From Streptomyces milbemycinicus (lineage in GTDB: Bacteria > Actinomycetota > Actinomycetes > Streptomycetales > Streptomycetaceae), in NCBI RefSeq assembly GCF_002154605.1, contig NZ_MUNE01000035.1, forward strand, positions 1 through 39,194: a stretch of DNA of 39,194 nt. Reading direction: 5' to 3'. The notes under the pieces were generated by a model. It was not told where the DNA came from. It did no database searches and saw nothing but the letters and a program-made list of their open reading frames with translations. The position numbers and the translations under genes are program-made. This document shows positions 38,253 through 39,194 of the stretch, in pieces. Position 1 is the first letter of the stretch. Each line of letters starts with the position of its first letter.

Positions 38253-39194
38253 GCACCACCGCACAGAACCAAGGAGAAACCGTGACCCCGGCGACCCCAG
38301 CAGCCGACACCGCAGGCGTGATCGCGCTGCTCGAGCGCGGACGCACGCTGGCCACGCCGGTGCTGCGCGCCGCCGTGGACCGGCTGGCCTCGCCCATGGA
38401 CACCGTGGCCGCCTACCACTTCGGCTGGATCGACGCCCAGGGCCGCCCGGCCGCGGGCGACGGCGGCAAGGCCGTCCGCCCCGCCCTCGCGCTGCTGTCC
38501 GCCGAGGTGGCGGGCCAGGCCCCCGAGGTGGGGGTGCCCGGCGCGGTCGCGGTGGAGCTGGTGCACAACTTCTCGCTGCTGCACGACGACCTGATGGACG
38601 GTGACGAGCAGCGCCGCCACCGCGACACCGTCTGGAAGGTGCACGGACCGGCGCAGGCCATCCTCGTCGGGGACGCGCTGTTCGCCCTGGCCGGCGAGAT
38701 ACTGCTCGAACTGGGCACGGTGGAGGCCGGGCGCGCCACCCGCCGGCTCACCTCCGCGACCCGCAAGCTCATCGACGGCCAGGCCCAGGACATCAGCTAC
38801 GAGCACCGCGAGCGGGTCACCGTCGCGGAGTGCCTGGAGATGGAGGGCAACAAAACCGGCGCGCTGCTCGCCTGTGCCGCCTCCATCGGCGCGGTCCTCG
38901 GCGGCGCCGACGACCGTACGGCTGACACCCTGGAGCGGTACGGCTACCACCTCGGGCTCGCCTTCCAGGCCGTGGACGATCTGCTCGGCATCTGGGGCGA
39001 CCCCGACGCCACGGGCAAGCAGACCTGGAGCGATCTGCGCCAGCGCAAGAAGTCGCTGCCGGTGGTGGCCGCCCTCGACGCGGGCGGCGAACTCCTCCTC
39101 GTCGAAGTCGGCGAACTCGGCCTCGGTCTTCTTGGCGTCGGCCGCGAGCAGCCGGGCCAGGCGCTCGGACGCCTCGCCGCCCGCGTCGAGGGCG
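38249..39194 (+). CDS. Polyprenyl diphosphate synthase (3' end missing, last ~104 bases inverted)
   Basis: Trans-isoprenyl diphosphate synthase expected to make farnesyl diphosphate for the squalene enzymes before it. GKAVRPAL, LLHDDLMDGDEQRRHR (first Asp-rich motif) and FQAVDDLLGIWGD (second) are clear, with a Lys-containing DATGKQ after it. ATG 38249 follows AAGGAGG and overlaps hpnE by ATGA; GTG 38282, after AAGGAG, is an alternative. The family sequence is believable up to about 39090 (ALDAGGE). After that the plus-strand frame turns odd (LLLVEVGELGLGLLGVG), whereas the minus strand reads on in family-like style (ASERLARLLAADAKK). The true end of the gene is therefore not represented. Confidence 0.85.
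   Translation, partial: MSTTAQNQGETVTPATPAADTAGVIALLERGRTLATPVLRAAVDRLASPMDTVAAYHFGWIDAQGRPAAGDGGKAVRPALALLSAEVAGQAPEVGVPGAVAVELVHNFSLLHDDLMDGDEQRRHRDTVWKVHGPAQAILVGDALFALAGEILLELGTVEAGRATRRLTSATRKLIDGQAQDISYEHRERVTVAECLEMEGNKTGALLACAASIGAVLGGADDRTADTLERYGYHLGLAFQAVDDLLGIWGDPDATGKQTWSDLRQRKKSLPVVAALDAGGELLLVEVGELGLGLLGVGREQPGQALGRLAARVEG
39070..39194. repeat. Terminal fold-back: 21-bp inverted repeats around 83 inverted bases
   Basis: Bases 39070-39090 and 39174-39194 are perfect reverse complements (21 bp). The 83 bases between encode the expected continuation of the polyprenyl synthase only on the minus strand. The pattern is that of a snap-back end or contig-end palindrome. Confidence 0.85.

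Noticed and set aside
1..39194. tRNA, rRNA, insertion sequences, integrases
   Set aside because: I saw no cloverleaf-like sequence, no transposase or integrase motifs, and no terminal inverted repeats other than the artefact-like fold-back at the window end.

Overview
The window is high-GC actinobacterial DNA, almost certainly from a Streptomyces chromosome. The evidence is very strong third-position GC, many GTG starts, ATGA/GTGA stop-start overlaps, a rare TTA codon in the first (partial) gene, and family content: hopanoid genes, an AcpS plus type II PKS set, an MmpL exporter and an ECF sigma factor. I read three blocks.

Block 1 (1-10555) looks like conserved chromosomal background. It holds the end of an RsbW-like ATPase, isopentenyl diphosphate isomerase (idi), a CDF metal exporter and a GalE-like epimerase. 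A translationally coupled cell-surface operon (3320-10496) follows: a large CDP-alcohol phosphatidyltransferase, a nucleotidyltransferase, a glycerol-1-phosphate dehydrogenase-like enzyme, a second CDP-alcohol phosphatidyltransferase-like protein, a GT2 glycosyltransferase and a TagGH/Wzm-Wzt-like ABC exporter. A 16-bp perfect hairpin ends the block.

Block 2 (10583-34362) is a biosynthetic gene cluster. Its core is a highly reducing type II polyketide synthase (21320-31863): AcpS, two hotdog dehydratase-like proteins, a KS, a KS-like protein with Cys replaced by Asp, a single-chain KS-CLF fusion, a FabG ketoreductase, an unusually long ACP, a KSIII-like protein lacking its catalytic triad, a flavin reductase and a malonyltransferase. 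There is no aromatase or cyclase of the aromatic type II class, so a polyene or reduced acyl chain is more likely than an aromatic polycycle. A tailoring and export operon (11414-19990) adds a CrtI-like FAD oxidoreductase, two P450s, a double SnoaL-like protein, an unknown protein and an MmpL transporter. A SAM methyltransferase is divergent from it, and a Rieske protein, two TetR regulators and an ECF sigma factor complete the cluster. The product is unknown to me.

The main discovery candidate is a shared promoter signature, TGTATCC-N15-GGATCTGT with a fixed 22-base start-to-start distance. It occurs before the methyltransferase, the tailoring operon, the AcpS/KS operon and the ACP operon, with a weaker copy before the Rieske gene. 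Together these cover nearly all structural genes. I infer that they are the targets of the ECF sigma factor at 32031-32771, making the cluster one dedicated sigma regulon.

Block 3 (34691-39194) is the start of a hopanoid/squalene operon: hpnC, hpnD, hpnE and a truncated polyprenyl diphosphate synthase. The last ~104 bases are a fold-back: they encode the synthase on the minus strand and are bounded by 21-bp perfect inverted repeats, so the window end is probably an assembly artefact.
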